A DNA stretch of 64,000 nt from Capitulum mitella (lineage: Eukaryota; Arthropoda; Thecostraca; Pollicipedomorpha; Pollicipedidae). The position numbers and the translations under genes were made by a program. Below the pieces are notes generated by a model. The model was given only the letters and a program-made list of their open reading frames with translations, made no database searches and was not told the DNA's origin. The stretch lies in contig CP099846.1 in assembly GCA_030062745.1 (NCBI GenBank), positions 496,001 to 560,000 of the forward strand, written 5' to 3'. Below, piece after piece: positions 24,986-36,969 of the stretch (position 1 is its first letter; the number at the start of each line of letters is the position of its first letter).

Positions 24986-27900
24986 TGCGAACATGAATGC
25001 TGGCTCTGGCTGTCGGACCAGTTGTGCCGACAATGGAAGGACCAAGTTAGAAGACGAGACCACCACCAGAACAGGACGGAGCGACCACCAGCCCCACCCC
25101 GACTGACGCCACGGGCGGTCTGAGCACGGACGCTCAAAAACACCTCCGAAATGAAAGACTTTCAATGAGCTACTCTTCCTCCCCACACCATTACCAGCAT
25201 GTCAAAACGCTGCTACGAGATCGTTGAGATACCCTTGCAGGAAACGACGGAATGGTCTTGGCCGTCTTACCGACAGAAAGTAGACTTACCACGACAGTAG
25301 TCCATCTCAACCAATAAAGATGCCAAGGAATTCACTGCTTCAGAAAAATATGGAACAAGAACAAGAAAGAAAGGGTGCGGAAGTCGGGGAAAACAGCCAG
25401 AGATGGAAAAGAAGGGCTATATGAACAGAGTAACTGAAGAAACCAGAAGGAAGGCAGAAGGAAAAATTGGCCAACTTAATATTACAATCATTTCAAGGAA
25501 GAATTTAAGGGGAAGAAATAGTTACAATCTCCTAAGTTCAATTTCTAACGCTTCGCCCAACTTTTTCAAAAACATCCCTACCCTAAACTATCATGTTTTC
25601 ACGAGTAATCCGTGGGAAATCCATAAATGTGTCGGTGTGTGGCAGATTCACCGTCGACATGTACACATGTGATGACATGACCTACGTTTAGATTTCACCG
25701 ATCTCGCGCTATGCGCGCTGTTTTTAGATTATTTATTTTTACCGTCGTTATTTTCGATTATTTTTATATTCTTATTACATTGTATATGTATTATCGTTTT
25801 ACTATAACTGCATATCAAAACCTCCCGCAAATGTCTAGCAACGGAGCCCCTTTGGCCAGTTATCGGGCTACCGTCAAATAAACAAACAGCCCGTCAAGCA
25901 TGCAAGCCAAGATCGCAAGACGACCGCTCAAACGACCACTACACGGCACGCTTCCACGCAAAAGATCCTCCCACAGAGCTGACGAAAAACAACGTCACGC
26001 TCGACGGATTCAACACACAAGCCGTACGAGATACGATATCGGGACTCAAACGATAGGTCACCACGTGTCAGGCGGCAACAAAGAACGAAGATAACCATTA
26101 CTTTTCCGGCTGCATAATTCTGCATACAAGGAAAAGAAATCTAATAGGTCCTAAAACGCTTAACAGGTTCCAATATCTGCTGAGACAGGAAATAACACCG
26201 AGCCAAATTGTTCGCGCTCGCTGGGTATCACGAAAGCCATTACGTATTCAGATGATTAGCCTCAATGAAGGTGGGCAAATATACACTGGGAGGCGCGAGT
26301 TGCCTGAGTCACCACCTCGGCGCCGATGTATCGGGCGCTTTGGCCGCCGTCCCAGGAGGACGGCGTCTGGCAGTTCCTGAATCGGACGCCGGGCGCCGGC
26401 GACACCGCAGCCGCGGCCGAGTCAAAACAACGCCTGACGTCACCGGCGGGCCCGGCCCGGGGCGACGTCAGGCCGCCCCTGTGACCGGTCTCCGAGCTCG
26501 GAACAGCAGACAGCAGCACAGTCTACGCAGCCGCTCACTGTTGCCGCCGCCAATCTGCAGACTTCCAGTCTCTTACTGATGTCTCCAAACCACCGACCTC
26601 AGACCCATCACTGTCGCTGCCAAACTGCAGACCTCGTCTGCGTCACTGCTAACGTCAGACTTAAGACCTAGGCCTGTTACTGCTGCCTGGAAATGGAAGA
26701 GTCAGTTTCGTAGCTAAGAACCGTCCCAAAACCTCCGACACATTTATCTTTTAGCCCTGGCAGCTGATAAACAGTTCAAAGTTGAATGTCATGCTGTAGA
26801 TCTCGTGGGCTGCTTCTTGGGATCTCAGCATATGGACACGACTTATCAACATCTGGCATCTTACGCCTCGCAAGCGACGTAAGTGCGAAGATGGGCGCAA
26901 TTTTCGTCAGTTTCAGACACGTACATATCACAAATCAATCCCGGTATTAGTCAAACATAATATTTTGTGACGCAACTCAATAGCGTACTACCAGAAATAA
27001 ACAAAACCTGAAAATCGAACTGACGTCCCTGCGCACACAGCCAACGACCGATCACGTTCAACACAGACGGCTATAATAATGAAGACCTTCGTTTTCCACG
27101 GCAAGTTCGAGACCGCGTTTCCAGGACGTCATCCCAGCACTAGTGCACGAGCCCTGCGCGTGTAAAGCGTGGTGATCGGGCGCCAGGCGCGCGGTCCGCC
27201 GCTGACGCTGCGCGGCGCTCGGGTTTATTTTGACACAAGACGGCGTGACCCGGAGCCCGGGCGGCGGCGAGCACCCCTCGGCCCTGGGCTCCCCTGCTGT
27301 CCGGCCACGGCCAGGGCGGTCCGGGTCCCGGGCGCGCTTCGGACAAACGGCCGGAGCCCAGAGCACACCGGAGCCGAACGTGTGAGGCAAGCTCTGCGGT
27401 CCCCAACACACCCCGGGCCGGCTGCAGCGCTGGACCACCTGCATGACGTGCGCCGTCGACTATGACCAGAGCATCGTGAGCGACGCTGAAATCTTGTCCG
27501 GATCAGCAGCGCCACATCATCGGCGAGAAGTCGACAAACTGCCTCTCCGTCCTACTATCCGTATACTATGCAGCAGAACAAGGGAAACCTGGCGATAAAG
27601 CACTGACATGTGATTCCGGCAACGACAATTCTTCCTATTTCATAAATGGCTGTCATGCGAAATTTCGCTCAGAAACTGTTTCCAGATTCGTCCTTCAGCT
27701 CCGCCGCGTAGGGCCCGATTACTGTGAAGCCGTCTTGACGAAGTGTTTAGCCCTACCATGTCGGGAGCTATGGGCCAACCCTCGACGTCACGCGCGGCGT
27801 TTAGTCGGCCGAAGTGACTGTCCTCGGCCCAGTCGGCACGGCTAGCCATCAGCGCACGACGAGTCGGCCTGACGAGCGCTGAGTCCCGGCTTCGCATGGT

Positions 27901-28048
27901 GCAGAGCCGATCTTTCACGAGCAAGAACCAATTTTACGGAGGTCGAGAGTCGACCGTCCAAGAGCGAGCGTCGACCCTACGGGGGCTACGATCAATTATT
28001 CATTCAGGACCCCGACGGCTGGGCTGGCCCGGCTGTGGGTCGGTCCGT
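24986..28048. other. Stretch with no recognised gene
   Basis: AT-rich at 25300-25850 and 26750-27050, GC-rich at 26280-26480 and 27160-27480. TCTCGCGCTATGCGCGCTG near 25700 is an imperfect hairpin. No gene, RNA or transposon recognised. Confidence 0.35.
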
Positions 28049-28470
28049 CCCAGGCGGGACATTCCTGTCCGGCCGCGGGCCGGTCTGTCTCAGGCGGGAC
28101 ATTTCTGTCCGGCCGCGGGCCTGTCTGTCTCAGGCGGGACATTCCTGTCCGGCCGCGGGCCTGTCTGTCTCAGGCGAGACATTTCTGTCCGGCCGCGGGT
28201 CGGTCTGTCTCAGGCGGGACATTCCTGTCCGGCCGCGGGTCGGTCTGTCTCAGGCGAGACATTTCTGTCCGGCCGCGGGTCGGTCTGTCTCAGGCGGGAC
28301 ATTCCTGTCCGGCCGCGGGTCGGTCTGTCTCAGGCGGGACATTCCTGTCCGGCCGCGGGCCTGTCTGTCTCAGGCGGGACATTCCCGTCCGGCCGCGGGC
28401 CGGTCTGTCTCAGGCGGGACATTTCCTGTCCGGCCGCGGGCCTGTCTGTCTCAGGCGGAAACATTCCTGT
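28049..28470 (+). repeat. 40-bp minisatellite, 11 copies
   Basis: Unit GGCGGGACATTCCTGTCCGG then CCGCGGGCCGGTCTGTCTCA, spaced exactly 40 bp from 28053. Each unit has the inverted repeat GGACA-TTCC-TGTCC. Copies are nearly identical, so homogenised recently. The 266-codon frame through it is an artefact. Confidence 0.95.
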
Positions 28471-29214
28471 CCAGCCGTGGGTCCGTCCGCCCAGCCAGCT
28501 GGCTACCCCGTCCGACTTCTGGCCGTCACGGCCAGCGGCAAGACACCCTGAGAGCGTGACCTCCAGACTACGATTCGTGTGGCCAACACGGTACGCCAAA
28601 ATTCCCTGCACCTCCTCGCCAGTCTACAATGGCGCATGCCAACAGCAAAAAACGCGGTGCATACTTTCCATTCTTGTCCAATGTAAATGCCGATGACTTC
28701 GCAGTCCGCCAGCACGAGGAGTCCCCACCTTGACGACAGCCACGAGTGCTGGTGACAGGGCCATATTATACTCTTTTGTCCTACTGCATGGTCCACCATT
28801 CTGCTCCATTTCCATCTGTTCATTCCACGGCAGGCTGACGCGCAGGCCCGTCCGCGGACTGACTGGGACTCGGTCCTCACTACAAGCCGCTCCAAACGCA
28901 CGACTGCTGCACACAGACTTACACGTGCAGGAGGCAAATAGGCTCTGAACAGGCAGAAATGCCCAGCTCTGCCAGCACGTAGTCATGTGTTACTTTCCGC
29001 CTAAACGAGCGCAAGTGTTGCCATCTGTCAAGCGCTTTCCCGGTCCGAGAAGCGGAAAACGTGTCAGGTGGCCGCGGCCGGGCCGGAAAACGTCCAGTCA
29101 ACGGCCGTCCGGTCTTGACACCAATCGTCTGCAGGCCCAACTGCAGTCCTGTCTCAGCCGTGCTGTAACGTAATCTGACTGACCCTCCATGTTGCTGAAA
29201 TAAGTGTGACCTCG
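28471..29214. other. Stretch with no recognised gene
   Basis: GC falls from the minisatellite toward the CpG-poor block. No feature recognised. Confidence 0.35.
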
Positions 29215-29868
29215 GAACAGAAGCCCATTAGCATGCTGTTGCTCAAATCTAACTTTGTCCTTGAATATGAAGAGTGCTATAGCATTGTGCCCTGATGGTG
29301 TGCTAGCTACAATAGCATGGGCATCTTGCTACCATGCAAAAAATGAATGCTACAGCATGACAAATGCCATGATGGCCATAAGTCACAACACTGCCCTTTC
29401 ATGGTCTGGGTGACCCTTCCTGTTCCATGCCAAATAACACTGGCTCCTTGCAAGTGCTGAATCCACAGTGTCTGCCACACATCACATATAAGCTGTGTAT
29501 GTTGCCACAGGATCATAGGGGTGGCTTTTAATACAATTCCCAATATAATGATGCTCCCACTATTATGAAGCATCCACTCCAGTCCCAGGGCAGAAACTTC
29601 TGAGATATTCAGTTTTTATCAGATTCACTTCCACAAGCATCAAACTGTATCACCAGAGTTAAAGATGGCATCAAGTGGATCACCAATGCCAAAAGCAACA
29701 TTCAATGGATCATCAGATGGATCAACCAACATTTTGGTAAGTTAAGGCCTCTCTGCATTGATTAAATCACAGGCGCATGAAGATTCAAGCATGATATAGG
29801 ACAAAGAGTAAAATTCCCACTTAAAGCCAATAGTACTGACCTACCTGAGCATCTCTGTCTCACCAATT

Positions 29869-29927
29869 CTAAATTTCACACCAGAGAAAATTGTTTATGA
29901 TGTCATCTGAACCACCCTTCAAAGACA
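29869..29927 (-). CDS. Candidate last coding exon of the same unidentified gene
   Basis: After a 367-bp intron, the acceptor TTAGCTGCAG opens a 59-bp exon. It continues the phase-1 frame of the exon at 30295-30370 for 19 codons (Val-Ser-Leu-Lys-Gly-Gly onward) and stops at TAG (29871-29869). A variant polyadenylation signal, ATTAAA on the minus strand, sits at 29527-29532, about 340 bp downstream. The joined tail is 44 residues with no motif I know. The polypyrimidine tract is only fair, so this is weaker than the upstream exon. Confidence 0.32.
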
Positions 29928-30294
29928 CTGCAGCTAATGATGAATGTGTATTATATAAACAGCAACACCAGTTACAAATGAACACCAATCCCACACACTT
30001 AGGCATCTGAACCAACTAATATCTTGAAGAATGGCTCTTAAATACTCCTGGTTTTTACACACTGTATGCATGCAATTAATAAATGATCTTCAATATACCA
30101 TGACACTATATTGTTATATACATCAGTTATGGAAGAGTCTGACAGTTTGAGTCCAATGCATTTTTGATCGGCCTCTGGACCAATCTGCAATGTTTGCTAT
30201 CATATTCTTCAAATGCATGTAACACATACATAAGCTGTTCAACACTCAACTGAGAAATGGTTGAGACTGACACTAGACATAAAAAAGATCTTAC

Positions 30295-30370
30295 CTGAAA
30301 TAGAAAATTCTCTTCCTTTATCCAAGTATGTTTTCACAGAACTGATGCTAAGACTAATGGTGTGGTCAGC
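30295..30370 (-). CDS. Candidate internal coding exon of an unidentified gene
   Basis: On the minus strand a 76-bp segment is bounded by TTTTGCCTTCAG and by GTAAGATC, both close to splice consensus. Only one of three frames is open, and it begins Ala-Asp-His-Thr-Ile-Ser-Leu-Ser, mixed hydrophobic and charged like real protein. It ends in phase 1, which fits the terminal exon proposed downstream. It lies in a block nearly free of CpG, as expected of a methylated gene body. I do not recognise the product, and I found no convincing upstream exon. Confidence 0.45.
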
Positions 30371-30565
30371 CTGAAGGCAAAATGAGAAAATTTCACATAA
30401 AACAAACTGTATGTATGCATAATGCAGATGTTCATGAAATCAAAAATTACACAAGTGAAATTCTTACAGTTACATGTCCTATATAAAATGTTTTCCATGT
30501 TTAGAACACATTATTAGTTGCAAAGCCATCTGTAATGTAATAAGTCTCAATCACTTTATCACCTA

Positions 30566-31868
30566 CGTCTTAATCAATGAAGCATGGCCTAGGCACTGCA
30601 TCAACCGGACGGTTGGGCAGTCGTCAACTCACCCTAAAGATCGTCTCCTGCGACAGTGACGCCACGGACGGCGGCCGTGAAACTAAAGGAGTCGTAGACT
30701 CGCTTCCCACACTACGGGGTATTTCACTTTTCATTGACTGCGGAGGGGGCGTTCAATGTGCGTAATGCTGCGCCGTGGGCGCAGCGTCGCGTCAAAAGCG
30801 CGGTATAGGACACCAAAGACGGCAGGCCGATAAAAAGGTCCGATCGGTCTTGGTTCAGTGCAACAGAGGTTAGGTCGCGCCAAGCGCGATGGGGATTTTT
30901 TATGTATATTTATCCCAAAAGGGACCGTGTGACGATCTAGGTTCTCACTGATACACGTTCGTACGAAAATGGTCATTAAGAGAAAAAGTTCGCAAGGAAG
31001 AAGGTTCTGAATCAAAAGCCAGTAAACTTGAAGTCATCAGAAAAGGTCGGTATCGGAAAATAAACGAGCATACAATAGTAACCTAACCTCACCTAATCTC
31101 GTTCATCCGAGCCATGTCCAATCGCACCCTCTATCTGCCCGCGGCCTCTAATATCCTGCACCGCCCTTCGGCAAGGTTGCGCCTCCGGTTCAAGACCGGA
31201 ACCAACGTTTACTGATACGAATCTTGACCTATGTGGATCTTTATCGATACGAACCTTAAACGGGACCTTTCGCTACGAACCCTTTCCCAAACGAACTCTT
31301 GACTTACGAACCTTGGTCCTGTTACCCTTCCTGGGTCGCCCGAGACAATGCACGGCCGCAGGGACGCAGCCAAAATCTGTTAAGGGAATCCGAAACTCAG
31401 TATGACCTGTTATCATATCAAAACCGCCTGCCGGGAAGACGATGTGGTTTAGTTTTCACACCAATATCAGCCTAATAAGGGAGGGTGAGTCGGAACAGTG
31501 TGGGTCTAAGGGGAGGAACGCCCCCCCCCCTGCCTTCTTCTTCGTCTTTTTTCTTCAACCGTCTGCGGACGGTTGCTCTTTTCCCTTCAATGGTGCGAGT
31601 TCAGCGCACTAGCGAGCACTTTTCTTTTCACCAGTCGCCGTTGGGAGCGCCACTGTCGCGGTTGACGGGTGATTAGGGTGAGTTGACGCCTGCCCGATCG
31701 TTCGGGCACCAGTTGGTGAGGGTCATTGCACGCAACTCAAGGCCAATTCCAGCTGAAACACTGGACACTGTCACTTTATGCCCAGGCAAAGAAAATGCAA
31801 CAAGTGCCCTTCTAGGACAGATTTAATTTCAGTGTCCTCACAGCAGCATACACAAAAATATATGCAGT
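30566..31868. other. Stretch with no recognised gene
   Basis: CpG content returns to normal. Diverged TACGAACCTT words recur at 31210-31310. C-run at 31522. No gene seen. Confidence 0.35.
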
Positions 31869-32138
31869 CAGGAATGTAGTCAAGGGGGGGGGGCATGGGG
31901 GCCATGGCCCTCTCTGAGCTAAGCGGTCTACACTAGATATATAGCGATTTCGCACGAATACGGAATAGTGATCATATATATGTCGCAAAAACAAACATTA
32001 TATGTATTCCTGTGAGTTAAATATGAAGTCAGTTACATAAAATTACTGCTTTTTTGTATAAATTTCGTCATATGCCAGAGGCGTATGACAAAATTTGACA
32101 TTTGCCCCCCCCCCCCGGCAATCCTGGCTACGTGCCTG
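31869..32138. mobile_element. hAT-like MITE candidate
   Basis: The left end CAGGAATGTAGTCAAGG with a G-run and the right end, read in reverse as CAGGCACGTAGCCAGGATT after a C-run, resemble the common hAT terminus CAG.G.CGTAGCCAGG. No clean 8-bp duplication. No ORF. Confidence 0.45.
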
Positions 32139-32639
32139 CACACAGTGCAGACCACATCCGATCTCACACCACCTTACCACACACGCCGCGAGCGGCTGTG
32201 TTTCGGAACGATTTTCTAACACAAGTCAAGGTTATCGGAAACAAAATACAAAATGAACAGTCAATGCTGAGAAAAGTACGGTTTGTTCATCCGCAAAATT
32301 CATCGCTCCGTGACGTCACTGCCCACTGCTTAAATGTCATTGCTCTGGCAAAATAGAAATGTAAACGCAATCCATCGTCTGACATTTTAACTGTGAAAAG
32401 GGGGATGGAAGACTTAGCTCCGCATTGGAATCGCCATCCCCGCAGTGAAGGCATATTCTTTAAAAGAGGGATGGACAGTTTAAATTCTTGAAATCGTAAA
32501 ATCTAATATGGAATATTCCGTGGAGACGTACAGTTTTTACGAATCGTAAATCATTGTAAAGATGCTTGGTCCACCCATTTTTCGGAGACATTAGACGTGA
32601 ATCACTAGTGGCAGCAGTAGCGTAGCCAAGAAGGTCCTA
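32139..32639. other. Stretch with repeat relatives
   Basis: 32480-32610 resembles the pair of roughly 185-bp repeats at 57.66-57.98 kb (TCTAAT.C.GG.TTTTC.G..GAGACGTA). GCAGTAGCGTAGCCAAG near 32610 looks like another hAT-type end without a partner. Confidence 0.4.
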
Positions 32640-33230
32640 CGGGTCCTGGGACCCCCGAAATTTTTCGAGGGACCCCTTGGCATTGGCCTAGAGGGGCCCC
32701 CATGGCCGGCAAAGAAAAGTCCACTCCTCCGCAAAGGGTCTCCAAACCCCAGGCAAAAACCCCACTGGCAGATGGCGGGATGCTTTCTGCGATTGCGAAA
32801 GGTAAACGGGTACCCCAGGATGTACCTATTCAAAAGGCGATTACCGGAAAGGATGCTCCTCTGCAAAGGAGTCGCCAGCCAGGAAAGGTCCTCCTGCCAG
32901 AGGATGGTGTCAGTGTGTCGGGAAGTGTCCACAAAGGGCCCCCTGGCATTTGCCTAAAGGGGCCCCCTGCCTGAGAAAGGCAATTCCACTCCACCGCAAA
33001 GGGTCCCCACACCCCATGCAAAGACCTCTCTGGCAGGTAGCAAGGTGCCCCTGAAAGGAAGCTGGGAAGGATAAAGCCCCGCCCCCCGGCATATACCTAC
33101 CAAAAGGCACATGCAAGGACAGGAAAGGATGCTCTGCAAAGGAGCTTCCAGCCAGCAAAGGTCTTCCTGCCATGGGTGGTGTAGGCGTGTCGGGAAGGGA
33201 GCCCTAGGAAAGGGCTTGGCCCTTTCCTGG
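32640..33230 (+). repeat. Two tandem copies of a diverged 264-bp unit
   Basis: GGCATTGGCCTAGAGGGGCC at about 32680 recurs as GGCATTTGCCTAAAGGGGCC at about 32944. Then CCGCAAAGGGTC, GGAAAGGATGCTC, CTGCAAAGGAG and GTGTCGGGAAG recur in the same order. No protein family is recognisable in the open frames. Confidence 0.75.
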
Positions 33231-33284
33231 ATGTCCTAAAGGGCCCCAGGATGTAAACCCTGGACCGGGCCCCTGGCATGTCCC

Positions 33285-33336
33285 AAAGGACCCCAATGTC
33301 CACTGACCTGGAAAGGTCAGTGGACATTGGGGCCTT
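33285..33336. repeat. Perfect 19-bp inverted repeat with 4-base loop
   Basis: CCCCAATGTCCACTGACCT at 33291-33309, spacer GGAA, then its exact reverse complement at 33314-33332. AAAGG/CCTTT outside extends the stem by five pairs past a bulge. It contains a TGACCT/AGGTCA pair. Confidence 0.9.
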
Positions 33337-33594
33337 TCCACGATACCTTTCCTGCCGGGCAGCTCCTGGCAGATAAGGTATCTCTGCCCTGGAATGGCTA
33401 CCGGATGCCGAAGCCGGGCATCGTAGTAGCATGACTAGCTGCGATCATCGAGCAATTTAATGGAAATGTAGGCAGGTTGGCGCCTGGCAGGTTGCCTGAT
33501 CATTTAGATCCAGAAAAAAGTGGGAACCCTGCGGTTAATGGAGCCCCAATGGCCAAAGCAGGAAATATATATAATGCCGGCCAGTTTTCTCAAT

Positions 33595-33769
33595 CAGAGG
33601 TACAGCCAAGGGCCCGGGGGCCCGCCCCCCTCCCCCCTTAGGCCGGCATTTTTTGTGGAAACCATTGCACATCGTCTTCCCGAGATATGGTTTTTGTGTG
33701 ATTTCAGTTCACGCTGAGCTCTGCCCCCCTCCCTCGTCCACCTTAAGAAAATCCTGGCTGCGGCCCTCT
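33595..33769. mobile_element. hAT-like MITE candidate (175 bp)
   Basis: Left end CAGAGGTACAGCCAAGGG, right end in reverse AGAGGGCCGCAGCCAGGATT, with G/C runs just inside. Weaker match to the hAT terminus than the other two. Confidence 0.35.
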
Positions 33770-34159
33770 TCTCAAAAGAAAGCTTGGTTATCATGGGGAA
33801 GAAAATAGGCTCTTACCAAGTATCCCTAGTGTTCTAACCATGGACTTCATTCCAAACCCTTTTGAGGAGGTGCGTGCACCTCACCTTAATGTTCATTTCA
33901 GCCCCCCCCCATGATGATTTCAGCCCCCCAATCTTGAAGTGGAACCCACAGTGGTATGCCGGGGCCCATAATTGAATTGACGTTTAAATTTGATGAAATG
34001 TTCTTTTTCAGACAGCGTACTAGTCAGTAACCAAATCCAATTTACAGAAAGGTTTTCTCGTCTGGTTAAGAGAATCCACTCCTTTCGGTTTGAAGTTTGG
34101 GGGCTTTCTATGTGTAGTGTAATAGTGAGGGCACCCTCAAAAGCTCGAGAGCCCAATAG

Positions 34160-36820
34160 CATACTTCATGGTCCCTCTAGATGAATTCAAGGGGATCCTC
34201 TAGAAGAATCCAGTGGGCTCTATTCCGGTCTTGCTCCCTCCTTAAACATTTTTGGGAACTCCCTCGAACAATCAGAAGAGGATTTTCAAATCAACGAGGA
34301 AATGATTGAGGAGCCCGGAAAAATGTTGTAGAGGCCCTCTGAAAATACCAAGAGCTCTCTCGGAAATTCGAGGGGTCTAAAAAACTCTCCTCGTTTGGAT
34401 GAATTTAATTGGATGAATTGGATGAATTTAAGGCATAACCTTTTCCCCAGGCCTGAGAGTTCCCCTTTGAATTCATCTCGGGGACTCGTTGATTTTTTTG
34501 CGACGCCCCAAAATTTTTAAGATGCTCCGAACATTCAGAAAGGGGTTTTGAATCGGACGAAACATTGTTTTAGAGGCCCTCTGAAAATGTCAAGGGGCCT
34601 GTCGAAATGCTTGAAGAACCACAAAATTGCAAAGGGTCCTTCAAAAAAGAGGTCCCTCCCCAGGGCCTAAAAATTTTCTTTGACGTACAATTCCTTCAAC
34701 TTCCTTGCAACAAAATCCTTCAATTCATTTGCAGAGCCTTGATATTTTAAACCGCACCGGACTGTGGGTCGGTGTCATGCACGCTTGACTGGGGGGTTGG
34801 GGGTTGACGGCCCCCTCAACTCACGAACGGTTGATCGTGCGATACAAGTAAGCACACCGTTGGAAAGCTCGTGACGAGTAGAGCTCAAACCTGGACTCAT
34901 TTAAGTTTTGAATGATATGTAAGCCATTTACGCCCTATATATGTTTCTCATAGCCGCATAAGACCGAGAAGCGGCCTGGATCTCCAGAGTTGTGGCTAAT
35001 TAAATTTAGATAAAGGCATCAGCGCACAGGTAAATGTCCGCAGACGCCGATACACGTCTGATATGTCTTTTATGTACGCGGAAACGTTGAGTTAAACACA
35101 CTGCGATCTTCGCACCGCTGCCGGACGGGCGCCATACGCGAGCGCGGTATGAAATTGACGGGAGCTTATTTAAGCACTCTTTTATTTTCGCGGAATATGC
35201 CATTCAAAGTGTTGTTTTTTGATCCTAGTGGTTCTTGTGATGGCTTTCGTGGTAAAATGATGAAGGAATTAGTAGTTATTATTCTACACATTTGGTGTAG
35301 CCTTATTCGCAAGAACCTGTTTACTCCCAATTTTTTTTTGTTTTTGAAGCTTTTTGAACTTTTTGGTATTATTCCCAATCGTGCAAGCCCGTTCTTCCAT
35401 CTTCTACCTGATCTGAGTCATTCATCGCCGATTTTGACGGCAGTGCACTTTGACTCATAACAGTTACTTGTCAGCTGACCTCAGGTCAGTGGCCGGAGGT
35501 CATTGAAACTTTGCTTATTGACGGAAACTGGATTTCTGGATCTTCCCACACTCAACTTGTTTTTAAAAAATTCCCTCAATGTTCGAAGAAACAACAACAT
35601 GTTGAAAACGGGCTTGACCTTAGATCAATGGTCCGGACATTTCCGAAAAATCCAAGACTGCGGATTTGTTGCATTTATCAAAATCTCTAATCCATGAGAG
35701 TTTTACTGTGATATCATGTTTTGCGAAAAAGTTACAGAGCGCTCAACTTTTTCGGACAAAAGTCCACTTGACCTGGCCTGGGTCAGACACCTCACTTGAC
35801 CTGAGGTCAAAAATTGGGTAAAAATTGGGTGTAAAAATGATGAGGCAAAAGGTACACAAAGTTTCGTGGCGCTGCGTTTGTTCGTTCTCTCGCAATCTCG
35901 GAAAAACCTCAGGGTGCGGTCAACTGCCCCCCCTCCCCCTCCCCAGTCGGGGGCGGGTTAAGAGGGCACCTCAGACGTAGAAAGGATGCACCGGCCCAGG
36001 CGAAATGCTTGGGGCCCGTTTGAAGACATCAAGGACTCCCTGAAAGACCGACAGCCCCACAGAAGAAGTCTAAGGGCCCTTTAGATGAATCCAAGGAGTG
36101 GCCTCCTAAAATCTAATGAACCCTCACTGAATTCCTCTCGAGGGTTCATTGGAGTTTTTGTTCGGCTCTCAAATATTTGGGAGGTCCATTGGTACTTCGA
36201 AGGGTATCTGGGACATTCAAAGTGGGAATTTTTAATCGGATGAGGAAATGTTTGGGGTGTCCTCCGGAAACATTAAGGGACTTCTCAAAAGGCTTGAGGT
36301 GCCACACAAACTCGATGGATCCTTAAAAAAAGGAAGAGATATCCGTGGCGTTCGAGGACCTCTCCTTAAATTTATTCGAAATGTCCTTGGTATTTTCATA
36401 GGCACTTCATATATTCTGGAAAGGGTGAGCTGGGGTAATAAATGTTTCATGGGCCCTCTGAAAATATCAAGGACAACCCTTAAACGTTTAGAGGCCCACA
36501 AAAACCGTAATCGACACTTTATATAAATTCAAGAAGACGCACTTCCGAACGTATATTTGAATTCATCTAGAGAACCTAATGAAATGTTTGTGCATCCCTT
36601 AAACTTTTGAGAGGGCCTTCAGTACTTTTCGGGAGCCCACATTCAGGAACGTAGTGTCAAGCCGGACAAGGAATTATTCGTGGGCCCCTTAAAGATACCA
36701 AAGGCCCTCTCAAAAAGCTTGAGGGTTCCACGAAAAACTCCGATGAGCCCTCGAGCTGAATTCAGCGAGGACCCTTAAGACGACGGGGAAGGCCCCGTCT
36801 TGAACTTATTTGGAGTTCCC
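34160..36820 (+). repeat. Degenerate array of about 230-bp units, interrupted by TTAA element copy A
   Basis: The word CCCTCTGAAAATATCAAGG and variants recur at about 34335, 34577, 36010, 36250, 36448 and 36685. Subtracting the 1215-bp element A gives spacings of about 242, 218, 240, 198 and 237. Units also share GCTTGAGG..CCACAAAA and TTTGAATTCATCT.GG. Heavily diverged, so old. Confidence 0.65.
34747..35961 (-). mobile_element. TTAA-flanked non-autonomous DNA transposon, copy A
   Basis: One of three related 1.2-1.4 kb elements bounded by TTAA. It runs in reverse relative to the other two: the end with CAGTCGGGGGCGGGTTAA is at 35961. It shares the internal blocks ending in CACAAAGTTTCGTG..GCG, TTGACCTGAGGTCA and CTCATAGCCG.ATAAGACCGAGAA. 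No coding capacity. It sits inside a 230-bp repeat array. TTAA duplication is typical of piggyBac and Kolobok; which one is not decided. Confidence 0.7.
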
Positions 36821-36969
36821 ATTGAAGGATTTGTTAGCCTTTAGCTCTCTGAGTAGACCCTTGGTCATCGTATTTTCAGTGTAATCCTTAACAATGCCCT
36901 AGCGTGGTTTAACAATTTTCCCTCAACCCGGCAACGCCTCGCGTGTTTTTGTACCTTTTGTACTCTTTT

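Larger units (their letters stand above)
29215..30565. other. CpG-depleted block, probable methylated gene body
   Basis: About 1.35 kb with only two CpG sites that I can find (near 29772 and 30169), while DNA on the left is CpG-rich and DNA on the right returns to normal CpG at about 30566. In invertebrates with mosaic methylation, transcribed gene bodies lose CpG. The two candidate exons of the unidentified minus-strand gene lie inside it. Confidence 0.6.

Noticed and set aside
28049..28470. CRISPR-like regular array
   Set aside because: Units are contiguous with no unique spacers, and the host is an animal.
27896..28696. Open frame of 266 codons on the plus strand
   Set aside because: Produced by the 40-bp minisatellite; a second frame of 174 codons overlaps it with the same repetitive content.
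29665..29736. Plus-strand ATG frame of 24 codons ending in a GTAAGT donor
   Set aside because: Attractive signals, but it is built from GGATCA words and falls in the 3' untranslated part of the better supported minus-strand gene.
31078..31095. AACCTAACCT telomere-like word
   Set aside because: Only two units followed by CACCTAAT; not an array.
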